From Pseudomonas frederiksbergensis (GTDB lineage Bacteria; Pseudomonadota; Gammaproteobacteria; Pseudomonadales; Pseudomonadaceae): DNA of 64,000 nt. The stretch's first letter is position 1, and the number at the start of each line of letters is the position of its first letter. Of the stretch, positions 47,606 to 54,901 are shown piece by piece. The notes under the pieces are model-generated. The model was given only the letters and a program-made list of their open reading frames with translations. It was not told the origin of the DNA and searched no databases. The position numbers were made by a program, and so were the translations under genes. The stretch lies in contig NZ_JAAUOE010000003.1 in the NCBI RefSeq assembly GCF_017114915.1, forward strand, positions 206,621-270,620, in the 5' to 3' direction.

Positions 47606-48814
47606 ATGACATCGATGTGGCGTACGTGCGGTTGGGTGCTATTGGGCAGTGCGCTGATTCTGGCGTTGTCCCTGGGGGTGCGACACGGCTTCGGGCTGTT
47701 TCTGGCGCCCATGAGTGCCGAGTTCGGTTGGGGGCGCGAAGTGTTTGCTTTCGCCATCGCCCTGCAGAACCTGATCTGGGGCCTGGCGCAGCCGTTTACC
47801 GGCGCACTGGCCGACCGCTTTGGCGCCGCGAAGGTGGTGTTGATCGGGGGTGTCCTGTACGCCTTGGGCCTGGTGTTCATGGGGTTGTCTGATTCGGCGT
47901 TGACCCTGTCCTTGAGTGCCGGACTATTGATCGGTATTGGTCTGTCCGGCACCTCGTTCTCGGTGATCCTCGGCGTGGTCGGTCGTGCCGTGCCGCCGGA
48001 AAAACGCAGCATGGGCATGGGGATCGCCAGCGCCGCCGGTTCTTTCGGTCAGTTCGCCATGCTGCCCGGTACGCTGGGGTTGCTCGGCTGGCTGGGCTGG
48101 TCCGCGGCATTGCTGGTGCTGGGCCTGCTGGTGGCGCTGATCGTGCCGCTGGTGAGCATGCTTAAAGACAAACCGCTGCCGGTGCTTGGGCATGAGCAAA
48201 CGCTCACTGAAGCGCTACGCGAAGCCTGCACCCATTCAGGGTTCTGGCTGCTGGCGTTCGGCTTTTTTGTCTGCGGTTTTCAAGTGGTGTTCATTGGCGT
48301 GCACCTGCCGGCCTATCTGGTGGATCAACACCTTCCGGCCTCTGTCGGGACTACGGTGCTGGCGCTGATCGGGCTGTTCAATATCTTCGGCACCTATACC
48401 GCGGGCTGGCTTGGCGGGCGGATGTCCAAGCCGCGTTTGCTGACCGGTCTGTATCTGTTGCGGGCGGTGGTGATTGTGCTATTCCTCTGGGCGCCGGTCA
48501 CTCAGGTCACGGCTTATCTGTTCGGCATGGCCATGGGCTTTCTGTGGTTGTCGACGGTGCCGTTGACCAACGGCACGGTGGCAACCTTGTTTGGCGTACG
48601 AAATCTGTCCATGCTCGGTGGGATCGTTTTCCTCTTCCACCAGCTCGGTTCGTTCCTTGGCGGCTGGTTGGGCGGGGTGGTGTATGACCGAACCGGGAGC
48701 TATGACTTGATCTGGCAGGTGGCGATTCTCTTGAGTCTGATGGCTGCAGCCCTGAACTGGCCGGTGCGTGAGCAGCCGGTGGCGCGTCTGCAAACCCGGA
48801 TGAGTGCCGCATGA
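47606..48814 (+). CDS. MFS transporter controlled by the adjacent MarR
   Basis: A 402-residue major facilitator with 12 hydrophobic segments; the loop 2-3 motif is LADRFGAAKVV. It resembles OFA/monocarboxylate-like MFS proteins; substrate unknown. ATG at 47606 follows CCGGAG; an earlier in-frame ATG lies inside marR. AACAACAA (47599-47606), the classic AAnAAnAA Hfq-Crc site, fills the space between Shine-Dalgarno and start, suggesting repression when preferred carbon sources are present. It overlaps a 40-residue ORF at its end (ATGA). Confidence 0.9.
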   Translation: MTSMWRTCGWVLLGSALILALSLGVRHGFGLFLAPMSAEFGWGREVFAFAIALQNLIWGLAQPFTGALADRFGAAKVVLIGGVLYALGLVFMGLSDSALTLSLSAGLLIGIGLSGTSFSVILGVVGRAVPPEKRSMGMGIASAAGSFGQFAMLPGTLGLLGWLGWSAALLVLGLLVALIVPLVSMLKDKPLPVLGHEQTLTEALREACTHSGFWLLAFGFFVCGFQVVFIGVHLPAYLVDQHLPASVGTTVLALIGLFNIFGTYTAGWLGGRMSKPRLLTGLYLLRAVVIVLFLWAPVTQVTAYLFGMAMGFLWLSTVPLTNGTVATLFGVRNLSMLGGIVFLFHQLGSFLGGWLGGVVYDRTGSYDLIWQVAILLSLMAAALNWPVREQPVARLQTRMSAA

Positions 48815-48933
48815 ACAGTCTCTGGCCGCGGATGGCTGCTATCGCTGTCGGCGTATTGCTGTTGGCCCTGGCTTGGTGGGGCTGGCATCAGGGCGGGCTG
48901 GCGTTGATGCAGTTGGGCATGGGTGCTTGCTAG
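48811..48933 (+). CDS. 40-residue membrane peptide coupled to the MFS gene
   Basis: A short ORF starting in the MFS stop (ATGA at 48811-48814) and ending TAG at 48931-48933. It reads MNSLWPRMAAIAVGVLLLAL then a Trp-rich part (AWWGWHQGGLALMQLGMGAC). Residues 8-25 form one transmembrane helix. The overlap with the transporter, the single clean helix and the lack of frameshifts suggest a real protein, perhaps an accessory subunit of the transporter. No functional assignment is possible. Confidence 0.6.
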   Translation: MNSLWPRMAAIAVGVLLLALAWWGWHQGGLALMQLGMGAC

Positions 48934-48989
48934 CGAGCGGCGAAGGCGAGTAATTTCGTTTTCTGACGATTGCTCAAGGATGCACCGAC

Positions 48990-49541
48990 ATGCCGATGCG
49001 CTGGCTTGCAGTTCCCGCGTTGCTGATGGTTTTTTCCGGGCTGGCTCAGGCAGCAGAATGCCCGGAGCTGTTGCAAGGCTCATTGCCCAAGCTGCGCGCC
49101 AAGGAATCCATCGATTTGTGCCAGCGCTTCGCCGGCAAGCCGCTGGTGGTGGTCAATACCGCGAGCTTCTGTGGCTTCGCCCCTCAGTTCAAAGGCCTTG
49201 AGGCGCTGTATCAGCGTTACAAGGATCAAGGGCTTGAAGTGGTCGGTGTGCCGTCCAATGACTTCAAGCAAGAGGCCAAGGATGGTGCAGAGACGGCCAA
49301 GGTCTGTTACGTGAACTACGGCGTGACCTTCACCATGACCGAACCGCAGAAAGTCCGCGGCGATGACGCCACGCATTTGTTCAAGGTTCTTGCCAGGCAA
49401 AGCAGTTCGCCGAAGTGGAACTTTTACAAATACGTGGTCGATCGCCAAGGCAACGTGATCGCCAATTTCTCCAGCCTGACCAAGCCCGACAATCCCGAGT
49501 TCATCGAGGCGGTGGAGAAAGCGCTGGCCTCGAAACCCTGA
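48990..49541 (+). CDS. periplasmic glutathione peroxidase family protein
   Basis: A 183-residue thiol peroxidase with a Sec signal peptide (residues 1-21, LAQAAE), so periplasmic. The peroxidatic cysteine is Cys61 in [16 protein letters not shown]; the Gln and Trp partners appear as QF and KWNF. The enzyme has Cys rather than selenocysteine and is probably thioredoxin-like-dependent. It follows the MFS gene as PA1287 does in P. aeruginosa. GCTCAAGGA lies before the ATG. Confidence 0.93.
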   Translation: MPMRWLAVPALLMVFSGLAQAAECPELLQGSLPKLRAKESIDLCQRFAGKPLVVVNTASFCGFAPQFKGLEALYQRYKDQGLEVVGVPSNDFKQEAKDGAETAKVCYVNYGVTFTMTEPQKVRGDDATHLFKVLARQSSSPKWNFYKYVVDRQGNVIANFSSLTKPDNPEFIEAVEKALASKP

Positions 49542-49552
49542 TCGACGCGCAC

Positions 49553-49591
49553 TAAAAAGCCCCGCTTCTGTACAAGAGCGCGGGGCTTTTT
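49553..49591. terminator. bidirectional terminator between gpx and fadL
   Basis: AAAAAGCCCCGC / GCGGGGCTTTTT stem with a 14-base loop, with T runs on both strands. Confidence 0.93.
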
Positions 49592-49630
49592 CAATTCAGG
49601 CGGCGAAGGGTTCAGGTTCGCCGTGAATTA

Positions 49631-50902
49631 TCAGAAACGGTAGGTTGCGCCTACACCGAAACCGTTCGCCCAGTTTTCATACGTAGCGTTGTAGCTCTGG
49701 CCACGGTTATTGCTGTTGTTGACCTTGACCGACTCTTCATGCAGGTACGAATACGCCACGTCGATGGTCAGGTCGTCGGTCGGGCTCCAGCCGGCGCCCA
49801 GGCTGAAGATCTTGCGATCGCCCGTCGGGATGCGCGGGGAGCGGTTGACGTTGTTGGTCGGTGCCTGGTCGAAGGACAGGCCGGTACGCAGTACCCATTC
49901 CTTGTTCAGCTGGTAGGACGCGCCGATGGCGTGAGCCCAGGTGTCGTGCCAGTTTTGATCTTCGGTGATGGTACCGAACTGGCCGTTGAGGATGGTCGGC
50001 ACGCCTTTGTTCTCGACGGAGATTTCTTTCAGGCGGCTCCAGCGAGTCCAGGTGCTGCCTGCGTAGAGGGTCCACTTGTCATTCAGCTCGTGAGTGACCG
50101 AGAGGTCGACCGACTCAGGCGTGGTCACGTCCAGCGAAGCATCGTACTTCTGGCTTGGGCTCTGGCCCACGGCCGCGAGGACGTTGTAGTTGACCTTGGT
50201 GTCGCCTTCGAGCTTGTACTTCACTTTCGAGTGGTAGGTCAGGCCGACGCGGGTGCTGTCGGTGGCTTGAACCAGTACGCCGATGTTGTAGCCCAGCGCG
50301 GTATCGTCACCCTTGATTTTGACCTTGCCGTCCGGTGCGGCCTGGGTAATCGACAGGTTCGACTCCAGGGTCCCTTCAATGCGGTTGATGGTCGGACCGA
50401 AGCCGATCGACACCTTGTCGTTGAAGGCGTAGCTGACGGTCGGTTGCAGGGTTACGACTTTTACTTCGCTCTTGCTGCCGAAGTAGCGGCCGGCGAAGCC
50501 GTTCTCGTAGTCGGTCACCAGGCCGAATGGGGCGTACATGCCGATGCCGAATGCCCAATGGTCATCGATTGGTTTGACGTAGTAACCCATCGGCACGGCG
50601 ACCAGGGGAACCATGTCGCCATCGTTGCTGCCGCTGTTCGGTCTGGAGCTGGCGTGGCTGATGTCAGCGTGTGCATCGAGCAGTGCAACGCCGCCGGACA
50701 CTTGTTCGCGCTTGAGGCGAGACATGCCGGCAGGGTTGCCGAAAATGGTGCTTGCGTCATCGGCAGCGGAAGATCGCCCGGCAAAACCCGTACCCATCCC
50801 GCTGATGCTTTGTTCGTTGAGGGCAAAACCACTGGCGAAGATCTGGGTGGATGCCAAGGCAACGGCGAGGCTAAGGGAGGTTTTGAGTATTACTTTTTTC
50901 AT
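49631..50902 (-). CDS. fadL: FadL/OmpP1 family outer-membrane transporter
   Basis: A 423-residue outer-membrane beta-barrel that takes up long-chain fatty acids or other hydrophobic molecules. The signal peptide ends at FASG (residues 1-23), followed by the FadL N-terminal hatch signature FALNEQSISGMGTGFAGRSS and STIFGNPAGMS. The C-terminus ends in an aromatic residue (ATYRF), as outer-membrane barrels do. It is convergent with gpx and shares its terminator. Substrate within the family is unknown. Confidence 0.93.
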   Translation of the reverse strand: MKKVILKTSLSLAVALASTQIFASGFALNEQSISGMGTGFAGRSSAADDASTIFGNPAGMSRLKREQVSGGVALLDAHADISHASSRPNSGSNDGDMVPLVAVPMGYYVKPIDDHWAFGIGMYAPFGLVTDYENGFAGRYFGSKSEVKVVTLQPTVSYAFNDKVSIGFGPTINRIEGTLESNLSITQAAPDGKVKIKGDDTALGYNIGVLVQATDSTRVGLTYHSKVKYKLEGDTKVNYNVLAAVGQSPSQKYDASLDVTTPESVDLSVTHELNDKWTLYAGSTWTRWSRLKEISVENKGVPTILNGQFGTITEDQNWHDTWAHAIGASYQLNKEWVLRTGLSFDQAPTNNVNRSPRIPTGDRKIFSLGAGWSPTDDLTIDVAYSYLHEESVKVNNSNNRGQSYNATYENWANGFGVGATYRF

Positions 50903-51008
50903 TATTAGAACTCCTGGTGATCAGCGGGGCGAAAATTACCAACATTTTCGTCCGGGCGCTATAGCCTGTATCGCTTGATTTAGAGCGGTTTTGTAGGACA
51001 ATCAGACC

Positions 51009-51034
51009 AAAATCGCGACATGTTGTGCGATTTT
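51009..51034. promoter_or_regulatory. inverted repeat upstream of fadL
   Basis: Arms AAAATCGC (51009-51016) and GCGATTTT (51027-51034) around ten bases containing ACATGT. It is 107 bases upstream of the fadL start on the minus strand and 18 bases after the stop of the next gene, so it could be an operator for fadL or a weak terminator of that gene. Confidence 0.4.
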
Positions 51035-51051
51035 CGAAAAAGAGGGGGTCA

Positions 51052-51531
51052 TCAGGCGACTTGATTCAACGATGAGACACAGGTTTGCCAGGCGTAGGTG
51101 AAATCTCGCAGACGACCTTGAGGCTGGAAAGTCTGGCGCCAGATTCGGGCCATTCCCAGCAAGTCATCGGGAGCGGGGAGGGGAGTGTTCTGTTCTTCTA
51201 CCAGCAGCCAGGCAATGGCTGTGGCGTAGCGCAGGTTAACGGTCAATTCCAGGTGCGGCCCGCTGAGAAAGGCATGCTGACTGGCCAGTCCGCGGACCAG
51301 GCTCGCCCGTTCCGGGTCCAGGGCCAGATAATGATCCCAGAGGGCTTGGTGGCGGGGTTCGGCGATTCGGTACAGGCCGTGTCCACGGCGATCATGCAGG
51401 GCTGAACCAAGGGCCGACTGACTGGCGGCGATGCCCAGCAGCAGGGATTCGGCAGTCGCGCTATGGCGTCCGAGGTAAAGCAGTGTCGGACGGATCACAT
51501 AACGGCACAGTTCGCTGGCGGCGATACCCAT
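51052..51531 (-). CDS. hypothetical soluble protein
   Basis: A 159-residue, mostly helical protein I do not recognise. No signal peptide or membrane segment is evident. It contains a hydrophobic helix near the N-terminus (ATAESLLLGIAASQSALGSA) and a conserved-looking C-terminus (DLLGMARIWRQTFQPQGRLR, DFTYAWQTCVSSL). GAGGG lies seven bases before the ATG. The position next to fadL, as in P. aeruginosa, gives no clear function. Confidence 0.7.
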   Translation of the reverse strand: MGIAASELCRYVIRPTLLYLGRHSATAESLLLGIAASQSALGSALHDRRGHGLYRIAEPRHQALWDHYLALDPERASLVRGLASQHAFLSGPHLELTVNLRYATAIAWLLVEEQNTPLPAPDDLLGMARIWRQTFQPQGRLRDFTYAWQTCVSSLNQVA

Positions 51532-51805
51532 AAAGCCCTCGAAACGTGAAGTGGTCGGCGATACCTGAAGGGGTCTTGGCAGCGGTGGATCGAATCAGGC
51601 TCGCCGGAAGCGGATCAAGCCGCTTGAGTTGAAGTGTAGTGTCATTATTTTGCTGTAAAGGACTGTTTTTAAAATATTTCCGGCTTCGAGTTATAACCGT
51701 TATATCGGTTAGTGCTTAGGCAATGGGAGCTAAAAGAGAAATATCGGGCAATAAAAAGCCCTGCTTTTCAGCAGGGCTTTTGAGGTTTTCAGCCTTTCTG
51801 GCGTC
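51532..51805. other. gap with a terminator
   Basis: 274 bases between two minus-strand genes. It holds the terminator of the small gene at 51806-52030 and an AT-rich stretch (51640-51715) where the promoter of the upstream-facing gene would be; AACCGTTATATCGGTT at 51695-51710 is a short imperfect palindrome. No gene seen. Confidence 0.5.
51753..51782 (-). terminator. rho-independent terminator of the 74-residue gene
   Basis: AAAAGCCCTGC-TTTTCA-GCAGGGCTTTT; on the minus strand it is followed by TTTTTATTG. It lies 24 bases after the stop. Confidence 0.9.
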
Positions 51806-52030
51806 TCAGGCAACCAGTGCCTGGCGAGTACGCTCGATCACAGCCTGCAGCGGCTCGGCGCTGGAGTATTGATCGGGGTACAGGCGTTCGCTGTGACGAG
51901 CGATGCCATGTTCATTGACCAGGGTAAAACTGAAGCAGCCTTTGCGAGCGGCCATGATCAGGCAGTTCATAGGGGCAAAAGCGTTGGTTAGGGTGCGAAT
52001 GGCATCCTGAGCGTGGATTTGGGTAGACAT
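51806..52030 (-). CDS. small hypothetical protein
   Basis: A 74-residue soluble protein I do not recognise. It reads as a small mixed fold: helix (MSTQIHAQDAIRTLTNAFA), a strand with two Cys (MNCLIMAARKGCFSFTLVNE), and a C-terminal helix (PLQAVIERTRQALVA). AGGAA is placed before the ATG. It has its own terminator and a structured leader (52035-52131), so it is a free-standing, probably regulated unit. Confidence 0.75.
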   Translation of the reverse strand: MSTQIHAQDAIRTLTNAFAPMNCLIMAARKGCFSFTLVNEHGIARHSERLYPDQYSSAEPLQAVIERTRQALVA

Positions 52031-52034
52031 AATT

Positions 52035-52131
52035 GGGTGTTCCTACAAGCGACACGGATAAGAACCGTGCAAAGTTAAAACGTTCCAGTAACGACGACCA
52101 CCGTTGGTCGAACGAAGAACCCGACTGGAAC
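52035..52131 (-). promoter_or_regulatory. structured leader upstream of the 74-residue gene
   Basis: Read on the minus strand, GTTCCAGT (52131-52124) pairs with ACTGGAAC (52089-52082), enclosing a hairpin CGACCA/TGGTCG. A second hairpin CACGG/CCGTG follows, then the ribosome-binding site. GTTCTT is repeated in the outer stem interior and in the second loop. No known riboswitch class is recognised. Confidence 0.45.
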
Positions 52132-52727
52132 AAAGCAGCCAGTTTGAAGCGCTGATAAGTTGGCGCGCTTGGGCTGGCAGGTAGGTACTTAGGAGGGCAG
52201 GCAGCACATCAAGGGCAAAGGTTCTGGGCCCGGGGTGAAGATCCTGATCAATTTGCAGGTTGGTTCGGTCAGAGTAAGTGAGCTTCGCAACACCCTTTGC
52301 TTTCGATTCAAAGGCTGTGTTGGCGCAAGATTTACCTGGAAACCATCGAGGTGGTCGATCCCGCTTTTTCGATTGAGCTTCCTAGGGAAGGCTGACCGGG
52401 GGGATTTGTTCGACCAGAATTGACTTTCAGCTTGGTACTAACGCCGCGGATACTAACGGATCGAGTTGTCGAAAGGAAGCCTGTTCGCAAAAAAGATCGC
52501 TGGAGTGCCTGCCGACTATGTCCGGTGGGCTATCGGAAAAGCCCGCTGAAAGACCCGCGCCCTGTAATAGCCCAGAACCCGACCGTTGATTCGAGAGAGT
52601 GATCCAGCCAGGATCAATCTGGCACGGGGGTTACCCGGGTTTATCCCCAGGCGTTACCGAAAAACGCGCCGAAAAAGCGCATCGATATAACCGCCTCGCA
52701 GGGACTTGTGCACATAAGTTGCGCGGA

Positions 52728-52756
52728 CTGTCATCCCACTGTCATCCCCGCGTCAA
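52728..52756 (+). promoter_or_regulatory. Pho box with three 11-bp half-sites
   Basis: CTGTCAT (52728-52734), CTGTCAT (52739-52745) and GCGTCAA (52750-52756) at exact 11-base spacing. The first two are perfect consensus half-sites. The nearest plus-strand gene starts about 265 bases downstream, so it drives either that gene with a long leader or an unannotated RNA. Confidence 0.7.
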
Positions 52757-52881
52757 CAGGGGTGGGTGCCTGTAACGAAAATTTAAGTCAATGAAAAACA
52801 TCGCTTTTTTTTGCTGGTGAAAAAATCGTCAGTTTGACTGCGAGCCCCATTCCACACGGCTTTGCGCGAGTTAAGGGGCGG

Positions 52882-52916
52882 TTGTCCACTGAGTTATCCA
52901 CAGCTTCTGTGGATTG
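52882..52916. promoter_or_regulatory. DnaA-box cluster
   Basis: TTGTCCACT (52882-52890), TTATCCACA (52894-52902, perfect consensus) and, inverted, TGTGGATTG (52908-52916). The last two form an inverted repeat ATCCACAG-CTT-CTGTGGAT. A further TTGTGCACA is at 52706-52714. They lie about 105-140 bases before the Sel1-like gene. Confidence 0.6.
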
Positions 52917-53020
52917 TCCCAAGCGCTTGCTCTAGGACGGGCGTGCAGGCTTTTTTCGACTTTACCTGTACGAAAAAAAGAGTAGAGTGGCGCGCCTTCC
53001 GATCTGCCCCACAGTGCTTT

Positions 53021-53344
53021 ATGAAGTTTCGCTCAGTACCCGTCTCTCCTGCCTCAACACCCTCCAGTGTTATCCCTCCCAAGCGTTTTTCGATGCGTGT
53101 GGCTGAGTGGCTGCTGGACAGCCCGCGCCTGGGCGAAAACCCCAACGTCAAACACTTCGCCGGACGTTTGCTCAAGCAGCCCGCCCGTGAAGGCATCGTG
53201 GCCGCGCAAAGCCGTCTCGGCCAATTGATGTGCCGCGAATGCGGGAACGCCCGGGATCGCCGCATTGGTCAGGATCTGTTGCGCCAGGCCGCGCGAGCAG
53301 GGGACCGACGCGCCCAGCAGGAACTTGGCCTGATCGAAGACTGA
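53021..53344 (+). CDS. Sel1-repeat-like small protein
   Basis: A 107-residue protein. After a Pro/Ser-rich start it has two tetratricopeptide-like Sel1 units, seen as EGIVAAQSRLGQLMC and LLRQAARAGDRRAQQELGLI. Such repeats mediate protein contacts. No signal peptide is clear. It starts at ATG 53021 (MKFRSVPVSPAS). The rmuC gene follows after 61 bases on the same strand, so both may be read from the Pho/DnaA-box region. Confidence 0.78.
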   Translation: MKFRSVPVSPASTPSSVIPPKRFSMRVAEWLLDSPRLGENPNVKHFAGRLLKQPAREGIVAAQSRLGQLMCRECGNARDRRIGQDLLRQAARAGDRRAQQELGLIED

Positions 53345-53405
53345 GCTGTCCAAGACCTGACGCCTTGGTTAACCTTCACGCTTTACCTAATTGGCAGGAG
53401 TGGCT

Positions 53406-54884
53406 ATGGCGATGGACTTGACCAGCGCATTACTGGGTTTGGCGGGTGCGGCACTGCCATTACTGGTACTGGCCTGGCAACTTCAGCGTCGGGCGAGCAT
53501 GGGGCAGGCCGAACTGGCATTGCTGGAAGAACGCCTGGCCATGGCCCAGCTGACGCAGGATGGCTTGAATGCCCAGCTCGACACCTGCCGTGATGAAGTC
53601 GCTGACCTGAGCCAGGCCAACGCCGCCAAACAGGCAGATCTGGCCGCACTGCGCCGCGAAGTCGAACTGCTGCAGATCGAACGCGACGATGCCCGCGATG
53701 CGGCCCACGCCTGGAATATCGAACGTGCCGGCAAAGAGGCTGAGTTGCGTCGCCTGGACGCCCAGGCCGCCTCCCTCAACGCCGAGCTGCGTGAGCAGCA
53801 GGAAAGCCATCAACAGCGCCTCAACGACCTGCAAGGCTCGCGAGACGAGTTGCGAGCGCAATTCGCCGAGCTGGCGGGCAAGATCTTCGACGAGCGCGAG
53901 CAGCGTTTCGCCGAAACCAGTCAGCAGCGTTTGGGCCAATTGCTCGATCCGTTGAAGGAACGCATTCAGTCGTTCGAAAAGCGTGTCGAGGAAAGCTATC
54001 AGGCTGAAGCCCGCGAGCGATTTTCCCTGGCCAAGGAACTGGAGCGTCTGCAGCAACTCAACCTGCGTCTGAGCGACGAAGCCACCAACCTGACGCGCGC
54101 CTTGAAAGGGCAGAAAACCCAAGGCAACTGGGGCGAGCTGATTCTGGAGCGGGTGCTTGAGCACGCGGGCCTGGAGAAGGGGCGTGAGTACCAGACCCAG
54201 GTCAACCTCAAGGGGCCGGACGGCGAGCGTTTCCAGCCGGATGTGATTATTTACCTGCCCGGCGACAAACAGGTCGTGGTCGACTCCAAGGTCAGCCTCA
54301 CGGCTTATCAGCAATATGTGGCGGCCGAAGACGACGGCATCGGCCAGATCGCCATCAAGCAACACGTATTGTCCCTGCGCAATCATGTCAAAGGCCTGGC
54401 CGGCAAGGACTACAAGCGGCTCGACGGCTTGCACAGCCTGGATTTCGTGCTGCTTTTCGTCCCGATCGAAGCGGCATTTTCCGCGGCATTGCAAGCTGAG
54501 CCGACGCTGTTTCAGGAGGCCTTCGACCGCAATATCGTGATCGTCAGCCCGACCACGCTGCTGGCCACTTTGCGGGTCATCGACAGTCTGTGGAAACAGG
54601 AACGCCAGAGCCAGAACGCCCGGGAAATCGCCGAGCGCGCCGGTTGGCTGTACGACAAGTTCGTGTTGTTCATTCAGGATCTGGATGAGGTCGGCAATCG
54701 CCTGCAGCAACTGGACAAGGCCTACAGCTCTGCACGCAACAAGCTGACAGAAGGCCGTGGCAACCTGGTCAGCCGCAGCGAACAGCTCAAATTGCTTGGG
54801 GCGCGGGCCAGCAAGAGCTTGCCGGCTGATCTGCTGGAGCGGGCGATGACGGATGTCGATGGCTTGGCCGAGTTGCCCGAGTAA
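53406..54884 (+). CDS. rmuC: DNA recombination protein RmuC
   Basis: A 492-residue protein with an N-terminal membrane anchor (residues 5-25), a long coiled coil (about 35-210, rich in Gln, Glu, Arg, Ala) and the RmuC nuclease-like domain (about 230-430) with TQGNWGELILERVLEHAGL, DVIIYLPGDKQVVVDSKVSL and FVPIEAAF. RmuC limits inversions at short inverted repeats. ATG at 53406 follows AGGAG; a second ATG at 53412 is possible. It converges on the histidine kinase gene with only 17 bases between stops. Confidence 0.93.
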   Translation: MAMDLTSALLGLAGAALPLLVLAWQLQRRASMGQAELALLEERLAMAQLTQDGLNAQLDTCRDEVADLSQANAAKQADLAALRREVELLQIERDDARDAAHAWNIERAGKEAELRRLDAQAASLNAELREQQESHQQRLNDLQGSRDELRAQFAELAGKIFDEREQRFAETSQQRLGQLLDPLKERIQSFEKRVEESYQAEARERFSLAKELERLQQLNLRLSDEATNLTRALKGQKTQGNWGELILERVLEHAGLEKGREYQTQVNLKGPDGERFQPDVIIYLPGDKQVVVDSKVSLTAYQQYVAAEDDGIGQIAIKQHVLSLRNHVKGLAGKDYKRLDGLHSLDFVLLFVPIEAAFSAALQAEPTLFQEAFDRNIVIVSPTTLLATLRVIDSLWKQERQSQNAREIAERAGWLYDKFVLFIQDLDEVGNRLQQLDKAYSSARNKLTEGRGNLVSRSEQLKLLGARASKSLPADLLERAMTDVDGLAELPE

Positions 54885-54901
54885 AGAGCAAAGGCGACAC
54901 G

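Larger units (their letters stand above)
52132..53020. other. long intergenic region with Pho box and DnaA boxes
   Basis: About 890 bases without a supported gene. It contains a Pho box (52728-52756), an AT-rich stretch (about 52772-52830), four DnaA-box-like sites (52706-52916) and several GC-rich short palindromes. Short open frames around 52235-52420 lack ribosome-binding sites. An sRNA could be present but I cannot see a full promoter-terminator pair. Confidence 0.6.

Noticed and set aside
52235..52423. 62-codon open frame in the long intergenic region
   Set aside because: No ribosome-binding site, composition unlike neighbouring genes, no recognisable fold.
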